From an uncultured Paracoccaceae bacterium (GTDB taxonomy: Bacteria; Pseudomonadota; Alphaproteobacteria; Rhodobacterales; Rhodobacteraceae), in contig CAKZNY010000117.1 of NCBI GenBank assembly GCA_937132145.1, forward strand, positions 1-5,900: a DNA stretch of 5,900 nt. Direction: 5' to 3'. Both the position numbers and the translations under genes were made by a program. Every line of letters starts with the position of its first letter. Position 1 is the stretch's first letter. Below, piece by piece: positions 1 to 5,742 of the stretch. Under the pieces are notes generated by a model, which was not told where the DNA came from, made no database searches, and saw only the letters and a program-made list of their open reading frames with translations.

Positions 1-286
1 CGGCGGACGTGGAGTTCGTCCCAAATATTATACCGACTCAGCGGCATTTTACCGCCGCAAACGGCCGACGATTCTGCGCTTTTTCCCCAGATGTGCAGAG
101 AGCGCTACGATTGCTTTCGTCGATGGAGAAATTTCCATCATAATTGCTTATGTCTCTAAGTAGGAATTAGAAAATGCCAATATATATTGAATCACGCGAC
201 CTTGACTAACTCACTGGTTTGTAGGCCCGTTTCAAACATTGGCCTGAGGAACTGGTCACGTATACGAGGCAGGCGCTCGGCTGCGG
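1..286. other. Gene-poor stretch downstream of nusB
   Basis: This is the region beyond the nusB stop. It is visibly richer in A+T than the rest of the window, especially about 120-205, and contains runs such as TATATATTGA. I see no tRNA, no known repeat and no transposon end. No good intrinsic terminator for the leftward operon is visible. The best pairings are weak: AGGCC at 223-227 with GGCCT at 241-245 (13-nt loop), and GCGGC at 41-45 with GCCGC at 54-58, neither followed by a T-tract. The riboflavin operon may therefore end by Rho or read further left. An isolated TATAAT on the minus strand (32-27) has no matching -35 box. Confidence 0.5.
2..163 (+). CDS. Possible C-terminal end of an unrecognised protein (partial)
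   Basis: The frame starting at base 2 stays open from the window edge for 53 codons and ends at TAG 161-163. It reads as a basic, Arg/Tyr-rich stretch (RPKYYTDSAAFYRRKRP) followed by a hydrophobic tail (ISIIIAYVSK). I do not recognise a family. The other two plus frames are also open for about 46 to 54 codons, so openness alone is weak evidence. Third-position GC looks lower than in the flanking genes, so if this is a gene its base use differs from theirs. It would converge on nusB. It could equally be chance or a decayed remnant. Confidence 0.2.
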   Translation, partial: GGRGVRPKYYTDSAAFYRRKRPTILRFFPRCAESATIAFVDGEISIIIAYVSK

Positions 287-769
287 TTAGGCGAAGGCTT
301 CCGGCTTAACTTCGCGTGCCATGTGGTCCAGAACGGCATTAACGAATTTGGCTTCGCGGCCTTCGGGGAAGAAGGCTTTGGCGACGTCTACGAATTCGTT
401 GATGGTGACTTTGGGGGGGGTGGTTTGTGTCACCAATTCCGAGCCAGCTGCGCGGAACAGGGCGCGGATGGTTGGGTCGATGCGGTCGATGGGCCATTTG
501 GCTACTAATGCGCGGTCGGTCATTTGGTCGATTTTGGCTTGGTTTTCCACGGCTCCGGATAGCAATGCGCGGAACAGTTTCAGGTCGCCCTCGGCGTATG
601 TGTCCCCGTCGATTGTGGCGCCGAAACGGTATTCTTCGAATTCGGTCTGGATGTCTTCAAGTGCTTCGCCCAACGCCTCCATCTGGAACAGGGCTTGTAC
701 CGCGTACAGGCGGGCAGCTGATCGCATCTGGCGTTTTTGTGCTTGCGTTGGTTTAGGCGTGTTTGACAT
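287..769 (-). CDS. nusB: Transcription antitermination factor NusB
   Basis: NusB binds boxA RNA together with NusE (ribosomal protein S10) and helps RNA polymerase read through terminators, mainly in rRNA operons. The 160-residue protein is close to the usual 140-160. The family's N-terminal helix signature is clear at residues 19-30 (ARLYAVQALFQM). The C-terminal signature is also clear: IRALFRAAGSEL (101-112), PPKVTINEFVDVAK (118-131) and KFVNAVLDHMA (141-151). The stop is TAA at 289-287. Its ATG shares one base with the ribH TGA (TGATG at 771-767), which fixes the start and implies translational coupling; the ribosome binding site is weak (GGGA only). nusB following ribH is a common bacterial arrangement. 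A run of eight C's in the coding strand (413-420 on plus) encodes Thr-Pro-Pro; the frame is intact across it. Confidence 0.97.
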   Translation of the reverse strand: MSNTPKPTQAQKRQMRSAARLYAVQALFQMEALGEALEDIQTEFEEYRFGATIDGDTYAEGDLKLFRALLSGAVENQAKIDQMTDRALVAKWPIDRIDPTIRALFRAAGSELVTQTTPPKVTINEFVDVAKAFFPEGREAKFVNAVLDHMAREVKPEAFA

Positions 770-1314
770 CAGGTAGTCCCATGATCCCCGAGGGCTTCAC
801 CAGCCATCAGGATGTGTTCGGAAGTCGGTGCAATACGCCCCGAGCCTGTCTTTGTAAAGCGCCGCTTTATCGCAATCAGGTGCATGGCCGCATCCGCCGC
901 ACCGCCGCCTTTGTTTTGGCCTTCGTGATTGGCGCGCACCACGGCTTGATCGCGGTTTTCGACCGTTAGGATGCCGTTGCCGATGCAGATACCCTCTAAT
1001 CCCATCAAGATGAGAGCGCGGGAGCTGTCGTTGCAGACGGTGTCGTAATGGGTGGTTTCACCGCGAATGATGCAGCCGAGGGCAACGAAACCGTCGTACG
1101 CGCTGCTTGCCAGTTTGATGGCGGTGGGGATCTCTAGGGCGCCGGGGACCTCGATAATATCGCTGGTGGCACCGGTGGCCGCTATCGCGGCGGTGGCGCC
1201 TGTGACGAGGTTTTGCGCGATGTCTTTGTAGTAGGGCGAGACCACGATCAGCAGGCGGGTTGGTGCATCAAAACTGGGTGCGGGCAGGATGTGGTGGGTC
1301 TGGTTGCTGGCCAT
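769..1314 (-). CDS. ribH: 6,7-dimethyl-8-ribityllumazine synthase (RibH)
   Basis: This cytoplasmic enzyme condenses 3,4-dihydroxy-2-butanone 4-phosphate with 5-amino-6-ribitylaminouracil to make 6,7-dimethyl-8-ribityllumazine, the penultimate riboflavin step. The protein has 181 residues, slightly above the usual 155-165 because of N- and C-terminal extensions. Visible family features are the first strand and aromatic substrate loop (LLIVVSPYYKDIA, 21-33), VPGALEIP (56-63), ALGCIIRGETTHYDTV (78-93) with the expected catalytic histidine at 89, NGILTVEN (113-120), and RANHEGQNKGGGAADAA (127-143) carrying the phosphate-site region. The start ATG lies 3 nt after the ribB TAA with a GAAGG about 10 nt upstream, so it is probably translated by coupling with ribB. 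Its stop overlaps the nusB start by one base. Confidence 0.97.
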   Translation of the reverse strand: MASNQTHHILPAPSFDAPTRLLIVVSPYYKDIAQNLVTGATAAIAATGATSDIIEVPGALEIPTAIKLASSAYDGFVALGCIIRGETTHYDTVCNDSSRALILMGLEGICIGNGILTVENRDQAVVRANHEGQNKGGGAADAAMHLIAIKRRFTKTGSGRIAPTSEHILMAGEALGDHGTT

Positions 1315-1317
1315 GCG

Positions 1318-2412
1318 TTATGCGCCTTCGTGAATGGGGTGGGTGCCGGTGATGGTTACGTCATACGCATCCAGCCCGATGATCTTGGGCATGGGGCCGT
1401 CGGTCAGCAACACGATTTCGGACAGGCCGAGGCTGGACAGGATTTGCGCTCCGATCCCTGTTTGCCGCAGCGTTTCGGGGGCGGAACTCTCTGCGAACGA
1501 CAGTTTCTGGCTGGGATCGCGGAACAGCACGACGACGCCGCGGCCCGCATCCGCAATGATCTGCATCGCTTTTTGCAATTTATTCGCAGGCGTCGACCCG
1601 ATGCCCAGAACATCCTCAAGCGGATTAAGCGCGTGGGCGCGAACCAGAACTGGCGAGGGGCTGGTGATGTCGCCTTTAGTCAGGGCGATATGCTCGGTGC
1701 CAGTTGTTTCGTCCGTGAAAACCCGAAGGTTCCATTCGCCGCCAAAAGCCGAGGTCACGGTTTTCTGCGCCGTTTCGCGCACCAGATTGTCGTGGCGGTG
1801 GCGATAGGCGATCAGATCGGAGATGGTGCCGATTTTCAGATCGTGCTTTTGGGCGAATTTGATCAGGTCCGGCAGGCGGGCCATTGATCCGTCGTCGTTC
1901 ATAATCTCGCAAATCACGCCGGACGGGTTCAACCCTGCGAGGCGCGAGATATCGGTTGCGGCCTCGGTATGTCCAGCCCGTACCAGCACGCCGCCGGCGC
2001 GGGCTTTGAGCGGGAATACATGGCCCGGGGTGGCGATGTCGCGGGTCTGGACCTGTGGGTTGATTGCCACGGAAACCGTGTGGGCGCGGTCGTGGGCCGA
2101 GATGCCGGTGGTTACGCCCTCGGTTGCCTCGATGGAAACGGTGAACGGGGTTTCGTGGCGCGACGAATTGCTGGAGGCCATCATTGGCACGCCCAAGCGC
2201 TCGATCTGTTCGCCGGTCAGGGTCAGGCAGATCAGGCCGCGGCCGTGGGTGGCCATGAAGTTGATTGCGTCAGGTGTGGCCATTTGGGCGGGGATGACCA
2301 GATCGCCCTCGTTCTCGCGGTCTTCATGGTCCACAAGGATAAACATGCGGCCGTTTCGGGCATCCTCGATGATGTCTTCAATGGAGGAAATGGCGGATGT
2401 GTAGTCGGTCAC
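1318..2412 (-). CDS. ribB: 3,4-dihydroxy-2-butanone 4-phosphate synthase with a degenerate GTP cyclohydrolase II-like C-terminal domain
   Basis: Converts ribulose 5-phosphate to formate and 3,4-dihydroxy-2-butanone 4-phosphate. From the GTG at 2412 the protein has 364 residues. The DHBP synthase domain (about 6-205) has the acidic metal and substrate loop DHEDRENEGD (28-37), RHETPF (85-90), TTGISAHDRA (101-110), PGHVFPLKA (129-137), GHTEAATD (147-154) and VICEIMNDDGSMAR (166-179). The C-terminal part (about 218-364) follows the GCHII fold (LVRAH 256-260, TGIGAQIL 318-325, LLTDGP 335-340). It lacks the three zinc cysteines (expected near 261-277) and the QEGRGIGL-type loop, so GTP cyclohydrolase II activity is not expected. 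This resembles the RibBX type, whose tail is reported to modulate RibB. The GTG start is chosen because GAAGGAG sits 6 nt upstream; an upstream ATG at 2505 would add 31 unlike-family residues and overlap ribE. It lies 37 nt after ribE. Confidence 0.93.
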   Translation of the reverse strand: MTDYTSAISSIEDIIEDARNGRMFILVDHEDRENEGDLVIPAQMATPDAINFMATHGRGLICLTLTGEQIERLGVPMMASSNSSRHETPFTVSIEATEGVTTGISAHDRAHTVSVAINPQVQTRDIATPGHVFPLKARAGGVLVRAGHTEAATDISRLAGLNPSGVICEIMNDDGSMARLPDLIKFAQKHDLKIGTISDLIAYRHRHDNLVRETAQKTVTSAFGGEWNLRVFTDETTGTEHIALTKGDITSPSPVLVRAHALNPLEDVLGIGSTPANKLQKAMQIIADAGRGVVVLFRDPSQKLSFAESSAPETLRQTGIGAQILSSLGLSEIVLLTDGPMPKIIGLDAYDVTITGTHPIHEGA

Positions 2413-2418
2413 GGTTGG

Positions 2419-2425
2419 CTCCTTC
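2419..2425 (-). promoter_or_regulatory. Ribosome binding site fixing the GTG start of ribB
   Basis: On the minus strand GAAGGAG is followed by a 6-nt spacer (CCAACC) and then GTG at 2412-2410. This is the best Shine-Dalgarno match near the ribB start. The alternative ATG at 2505 lies inside ribE, so the shorter 364-residue product is preferred. Confidence 0.8.
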
Positions 2426-2449
2426 AGGGGCAATGGTGTTCTTGGGCGC

Positions 2450-3040
2450 TCAACTATCCCACGCCTGCAAGCGGGCGACGTAGCGGGCCATGGTGTCGAT
2501 TTCAAGATTTACTTTATCGCCGACTTTCGCCTCGCCCCATGTGGTGTGGGTTTTGGTGTGGGGGATGAAGTTGATGTCGAAATCCGCGCCATGCACATCG
2601 TTGACGGTCAGGGATGCACCGTTAAGGGTTACGGATCCCTTCTGGGCGATGAATTTTGCCAAGTCGTCGGGGGCGGTCAGGGTCACGCGGGTGCTGTCGC
2701 CCTCGTCTTGCATCTTGATGATGGTGGCGAGGCCGTCTACGTGGCCCGAAACGATGTGTCCGCCCAGCTCGTCGCCCAGTTTCAGGGCGCGCTCAAGGTT
2801 GACACGTTTGCCAGCGGTCCAAGTGTCGAGGTTGGTTTTGGATATCGTCTCGGCAGAGATATCCACGTCATACCAGTTGTCACCCTTGGCGATCACCGTC
2901 AGGCAAACGCCGTCGCTGGCGATGGAGGCACCGAGGTCTACGCCGTTCATATCGTAAGAACAGGAAATCCGCGCGCGAAGGTCACCGCGACCTTCGGTTT
3001 TCTGGATGGTGCCGATGTCGGTAACAATGCCGGTAAACAT
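2450..3040 (-). CDS. ribE: Riboflavin synthase, alpha chain (RibE)
   Basis: Dismutates two molecules of 6,7-dimethyl-8-ribityllumazine to riboflavin and the pyrimidine that RibH reuses. The 196-residue protein has the usual length and two lumazine-binding barrels. The first (about 1-87) starts with the hallmark MFTGIV and contains GASIASDGVCLTV (37-49). The second (about 96-186) starts at HIVSGHVDG (95-103) and contains LNGASLTVND (139-148) and HTKTHTTWG (161-169). By comparison with the E. coli enzyme, Ser39, Cys46, Ser143 and Asp182 occupy the positions of its Ser41, Cys48, Ser146 and Asp185. The start is ATG 3040-3038 with AAGGAG 8 nt upstream. It is the first gene of the leftward operon in this window, with ribB 37 nt downstream. 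No ribD lies in front of it; the divergent neighbour is kpsS. Confidence 0.97.
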   Translation of the reverse strand: MFTGIVTDIGTIQKTEGRGDLRARISCSYDMNGVDLGASIASDGVCLTVIAKGDNWYDVDISAETISKTNLDTWTAGKRVNLERALKLGDELGGHIVSGHVDGLATIIKMQDEGDSTRVTLTAPDDLAKFIAQKGSVTLNGASLTVNDVHGADFDINFIPHTKTHTTWGEAKVGDKVNLEIDTMARYVARLQAWDS

Positions 3041-3048
3041 GCGCCGTT

Positions 3049-3066
3049 CTCCTTATGCTTCAAGGA
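3049..3066 (-). promoter_or_regulatory. ribE ribosome binding site, within a possible 5-bp hairpin
   Basis: In the ribE leader, UCCUU (3066-3062) can pair with AAGGA (3054-3050) across a 7-nt loop. The second arm is most of the Shine-Dalgarno sequence AAGGAG (3054-3049), which sits 8 nt before the ATG at 3040. The Shine-Dalgarno itself is strong. Whether the short hairpin is stable enough to matter is inference. The conserved core of an FMN riboswitch is not recognisable here. Confidence 0.45.
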
Positions 3067-3108
3067 TTGTGGTACCTCGCGGCGCGCGCAGGGGCAAGGT
3101 ATTTGTAT

Positions 3109-3137
3109 TTGCGAAAACGCGGGATTTCCCGTATCAA
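3109..3137 (+). promoter_or_regulatory. Candidate sigma-70-type promoter for kpsS
   Basis: TTGCGA (3109-3114) and TATCAA (3132-3137) each match the consensus at 4 of 6 positions and are separated by exactly 17 nt. The palindrome CGGGATTTCCCG fills the spacer (3120-3131). Transcription would start about 10-13 nt before the kpsS ATG at 3157, giving a very short leader, which agrees with the lack of a clear Shine-Dalgarno. The match is modest and could be chance. Confidence 0.3.
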
Positions 3138-3156
3138 TGCGCGATTGAATGCCGCT

Positions 3157-4473
3157 ATGGAAACCGCCGTTTTGACAACACAAAGAAAATTTCTGTTTCT
3201 GCAAGGCCCGCACGGCCCGTTTTTTCGCCAGCTCGGGGCAAAAATTGCGGCGACGGGGGCGGAAGTCTCGAGGATCGGATTCAATCGCGGCGATGCGGCA
3301 TTCTGGATGCGGAACGCGGGGTTCAAACCCTTTAGCGGCACGCCGGAAGAATGGCCCGCGTTTCTGGAGCGCTATTTGACGCGCGAAGGTATTACCGACA
3401 TCGTTTTATACGGTGACAGCCGCCCTGTGCACAAAGCCGCGCGGGCGATTGCAAAGGCGCACGGGATCACGGCGCATTGCTTCGAGGAGGGGTATCTGCG
3501 GCCCTATTGGGCTACGTATGAGCGGGGCGGAACCAACGGAAACTCGGCGTTGATGGACTTGAGCATGGACGATATTCGCCGCGCGGTTGAGGCCCACCCA
3601 GTGGAACTGACGGAGGTTCCGGTGCTGTGGGGCACCTCGTGGCACCATGCGTTTTACGGGTTTTTGTACCATCTGTTGTTGTCATTTCCGCAAAAGCGGT
3701 TCAGGAATTATCGCCCGCATCGGGAGGTCTCGGTTTTAACCGAGCTGGGGTATTACCTCAACAAGCTCGCCTACATGCCATTGCATGGCCTACAGCGCCG
3801 TATTCGGACGCGACGGTTGTTGCGAAGCGGGGCGATTTATCATCTGGTGTTGTTGCAACTTAGCCATGATGCATCGCTGCGAAGCCATTCGGATTTCAAT
3901 TCAGTCGAGGAATTCATCGGGCGGGTTATCACCGAATTCGCCGCCGGTGCGCAGGCGCATCACAAGCTGGTTTTCAAGGCGCATCCGTTCGAGGATGGCC
4001 GTGAACCGCTACCTGCGATTGTGCGTAAAGTTGCAAGGAACGCAGGGATTTCGGCGCGGGTTTTGTATATACCGGGCGGGAAACTGGGGCCGCTACTGGA
4101 TAGCGCGAACAGTACGGTTACGGTGAACTCTACCGCTGCGCAACAGGCGTTGTGGCGCAATTTGCCGGTGTATGCGCTGGGGCGCTCGGTCTTTGCCAAG
4201 CCCGAATTGGTGTCCGGTAAAACGCTGGCGGAATTCTTTGCCGAACCCGATGCGCCGGATGCGGAATCGTATAAGTATTATCGGAAGTTCCTGCTGGAAA
4301 CCTCGCAAATCGGCGGCGGATATTATACGCAGCGCGGACGGGCGGAACTGTTGCGTCGTCTGGTTGATTTGATGTTGTCAAAAGACGATCCGTATCTAAG
4401 CAAACTGGAAGGCGGGCAACCAGATGCTGCCACGTTAAAGCTGGTTGCGGCTGCGGACAGCGGTAAGACATAA
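3157..4473 (+). CDS. kpsS: Capsule polysaccharide beta-Kdo transferase KpsS
   Basis: KpsS-type enzymes work at the cytoplasmic face of the inner membrane. They add the first beta-Kdo residue to lyso-phosphatidylglycerol, starting the poly-Kdo linker that KpsC extends. From ATG 3157 the protein has 438 residues, compared with about 390 in E. coli KpsS. Motifs shared with E. coli KpsS, recalled from memory, are FLQGPHGPFF (14-23), FNRGD (42-46), GDSRPVHKAAR (86-96), CFEEGYLRPY (108-117) with GGTN (124-127), LQLSHDASLRSHS (233-245), FKAHPFEDG (273-281) and VTVNSTAA (321-328). The frame is open back to an ATG at 3055, but those 34 residues overlap the control region and precede the conserved core, so 3157 is preferred even though no strong ribosome binding site is visible for either. 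It is followed after 78 nt by the OPX gene on the same strand. Confidence 0.92.
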   Translation: METAVLTTQRKFLFLQGPHGPFFRQLGAKIAATGAEVSRIGFNRGDAAFWMRNAGFKPFSGTPEEWPAFLERYLTREGITDIVLYGDSRPVHKAARAIAKAHGITAHCFEEGYLRPYWATYERGGTNGNSALMDLSMDDIRRAVEAHPVELTEVPVLWGTSWHHAFYGFLYHLLLSFPQKRFRNYRPHREVSVLTELGYYLNKLAYMPLHGLQRRIRTRRLLRSGAIYHLVLLQLSHDASLRSHSDFNSVEEFIGRVITEFAAGAQAHHKLVFKAHPFEDGREPLPAIVRKVARNAGISARVLYIPGGKLGPLLDSANSTVTVNSTAAQQALWRNLPVYALGRSVFAKPELVSGKTLAEFFAEPDAPDAESYKYYRKFLLETSQIGGGYYTQRGRAELLRRLVDLMLSKDDPYLSKLEGGQPDAATLKLVAAADSGKT

Positions 4474-4551
4474 GGTTTGCTTCTGTGGGTGTGTGTTGGT
4501 ACCCTCCGTGTTTATATTCGCTAGATGGATTTGATATATAGGATGACTTTC
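4474..4551 (+). other. kpsS-OPX intergenic spacer
   Basis: This 78-nt gap opens G/T-rich and becomes A/T-rich towards the OPX start. TATATT (4513-4518) and TATATA (4535-4540) resemble -10 boxes but have no convincing -35 partner, and I see no terminator hairpin. Readthrough from kpsS is the simplest view, with a local promoter possible. The Shine-Dalgarno AGGA lies at 4540-4543. Confidence 0.4.
4540..4543 (+). promoter_or_regulatory. Ribosome binding site deciding the OPX start
   Basis: AGGA ends 8 nt before ATG 4552. It lies just upstream of the in-frame ATG 4543 and downstream of the in-frame ATG 4525, so only 4552 is properly spaced. The resulting signal peptide has a normal length, with the lipobox cysteine at residue 24. 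Confidence 0.65.
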
Positions 4552-5700
4552 ATGACCAACAAGATTTCCCGCGTATTCCGGTTTTCCGTTTTACTGGTCG
4601 CGGGTGTGTTTCTGGCATCTTGTGGCCTGCCCTCATCGGGACCAAGTGTGAAGGATATCAGGGATAGCAGTGTTGAGAATGGCGGTGATTTGTTCATCGT
4701 CGATGTTACCCAATCGGTAATAGATGCGAGCGCGCGGGTGCAATCCTCTGGTTTCAGCAAGTCGTTTCGAAATGCGGGCGTTGTTTCGGTTGATCGCATT
4801 CACCCCGGCGATACGCTGACGATCACCATCTGGGAGAACGTCGAAAACGGGTTGTTCACTTCGCTTGGAAGTAAAGTTACGATTTTGCCGGCGATGCAGG
4901 TGGATCAGCTTGGCAATATATTCATACCTTATGCGGGCACTGTTAAGGTAAGCGGGCTTACGCCGGATGAGCTGCGCCTAAAGATTACAGACCTGCTGAA
5001 AGACCAGACCCCTGATCCGCAAATCGAGGTGCGACGCACTGCTGGTGACGGTGCTACAGTCAGCATACTTGGCGGTGTCGGCGGGCAGGGGGTGTATCCG
5101 ATTGATGCATCCAGCCGCCGTTTGACGGGCATGCTGGCGCGGGCGGGCGGCATTACGCTTGATCCAAGCGTCGTGAAAATCACGGTGCGGCGCGGGGCGG
5201 AGGTTGGCGAGATATGGTTCCAGGATTTGCTGGACAACCCGGCGAATGACATTCCGTTGCGGGCGGGCGACAAGATCGTTCTGGAAAAAGACGAGCGGTA
5301 TTTCATCTCGATGGGATCAACAGGCCAGCGGCGTATCAGTTTTGAAACCCATAACCCGACAGTGCTAGAGGCATTGGCGGCGGTGGGCGGGCTTCGCGCG
5401 AACCGATCGAACGCCAAAGGGATTTTTGTGTTCCGCAACGAGCCGGCATCAATCGCCAATCGAGTGCTGGGGCGCAGTGATCTGGTCGGGCCTCAGCAGT
5501 TTGCGTATGTGGTCGATCTGACCTCGCAATCCAGCCTGTTGGTGGCGGGTAAATTTCCGATCCGCGACGAGGATACGATCTATGTGACCGAGGCTCCGTA
5601 TGTTAAGTGGCGCACTCTGTTGTTCACCGTGATCGGGGCGTTGAATGCGACGGTTGCGCTGGATAGTGCGGTTAGCGGCGCTGCGGATCTTTTTGAGTAG
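4552..5700 (+). CDS. Outer-membrane polysaccharide export (OPX) lipoprotein, Wza/CtrA type
   Basis: OPX proteins form the ring-shaped channel through which capsular polysaccharide leaves the periplasm and crosses the outer membrane. The 382-residue length matches Wza and CtrA (about 380-390) rather than the longer KpsD. Residues 1-23 are a lipoprotein signal peptide: Lys/Arg at 4, 7 and 10, hydrophobic core 11-21, lipobox LASC with Cys24. Gly25 at +2 agrees with outer-membrane sorting. Then come the polysaccharide export domain (about 79-162: HPGDTLTITIWE, VDQLGNIFIPYAGTVKV, GLTPDEL), two SLBB-like beta-grasp domains (about 168-246, with YPIDASSRRLTGMLARAGG; about 250-345, with THNPTVLEALAAVGGL), and a C-terminal segment (350-378, PYVKWRTLLFTVIGALNATV) fitting the membrane-spanning helix of Wza. 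The start at 4552 is chosen for AGGA 8 nt upstream; ATGs at 4525 and 4543 lack this. With kpsS and kpsC beside it, an ABC-transporter-dependent capsule is likely. Confidence 0.93.
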   Translation: MTNKISRVFRFSVLLVAGVFLASCGLPSSGPSVKDIRDSSVENGGDLFIVDVTQSVIDASARVQSSGFSKSFRNAGVVSVDRIHPGDTLTITIWENVENGLFTSLGSKVTILPAMQVDQLGNIFIPYAGTVKVSGLTPDELRLKITDLLKDQTPDPQIEVRRTAGDGATVSILGGVGGQGVYPIDASSRRLTGMLARAGGITLDPSVVKITVRRGAEVGEIWFQDLLDNPANDIPLRAGDKIVLEKDERYFISMGSTGQRRISFETHNPTVLEALAAVGGLRANRSNAKGIFVFRNEPASIANRVLGRSDLVGPQQFAYVVDLTSQSSLLVAGKFPIRDEDTIYVTEAPYVKWRTLLFTVIGALNATVALDSAVSGAADLFE

Positions 5701-5742
5701 TCCCATGCGGAAACGCATTGCGGTATTCTCGGCAGGACTACT
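5696..5742 (+). repeat. Inverted repeat / possible RNA structure over the OPX stop and kpsC start
   Basis: AGTAGTCC (5696-5703) and GGACTACT (5735-5742) are a perfect 8-bp inverted repeat. The 31-nt interior contains a second perfect hairpin, ATGCG-GAAA-CGCAT (5705-5718), with a GNRA-type tetraloop, and a possible TGC/GCA pairing (5719-5721 with 5732-5734). The outer 5' arm contains the OPX TAG, and the inner hairpin begins at the kpsC ATG. GTTTT follows the 3' arm directly. An 8-bp repeat at this spacing is expected a few times by chance in 5.9 kb, so function is inferred only from its position. Confidence 0.4.

Larger units (their letters stand above)
3041..3156. promoter_or_regulatory. Divergent intergenic region between ribE and kpsS
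   Basis: These 116 bases separate the leftward riboflavin operon from the rightward capsule genes and should carry promoters for both, unless the riboflavin transcript starts further upstream. It holds the ribE ribosome binding site (3049-3054), a GC-rich alternating stretch (3078-3090) and a 12-nt palindrome CGGGATTTCCCG (3120-3131). A convincing minus-strand promoter for ribE was not found: TTGATA (3137-3132) is a good -35, but the nearest -10-like TACAAA lies too far away. Confidence 0.5.

Noticed and set aside
223..245. AGGCC...GGCCT hairpin as terminator of the nusB operon
   Set aside because: Only 5 bp with a 13-nt loop and no T-tract in the leftward direction.
1213..1887. 224-codon plus-strand open frame
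   Set aside because: It is a shadow of ribH and ribB, which have clear family motifs on the opposite strand.
3055..3156. 34-residue N-terminal extension of KpsS from ATG 3055
   Set aside because: It overlaps the control region and the ribE ribosome binding site, has no Shine-Dalgarno, and precedes the conserved KpsS core; ATG 3157 fits the family better.
773..5707. Shared 11-mer GTAGTCCCATG at 773-783 and 5697-5707
   Set aside because: A few 11-base matches are expected by chance in a window this size, and the two contexts (end of ribH on the minus strand; OPX-kpsC junction) are unrelated.
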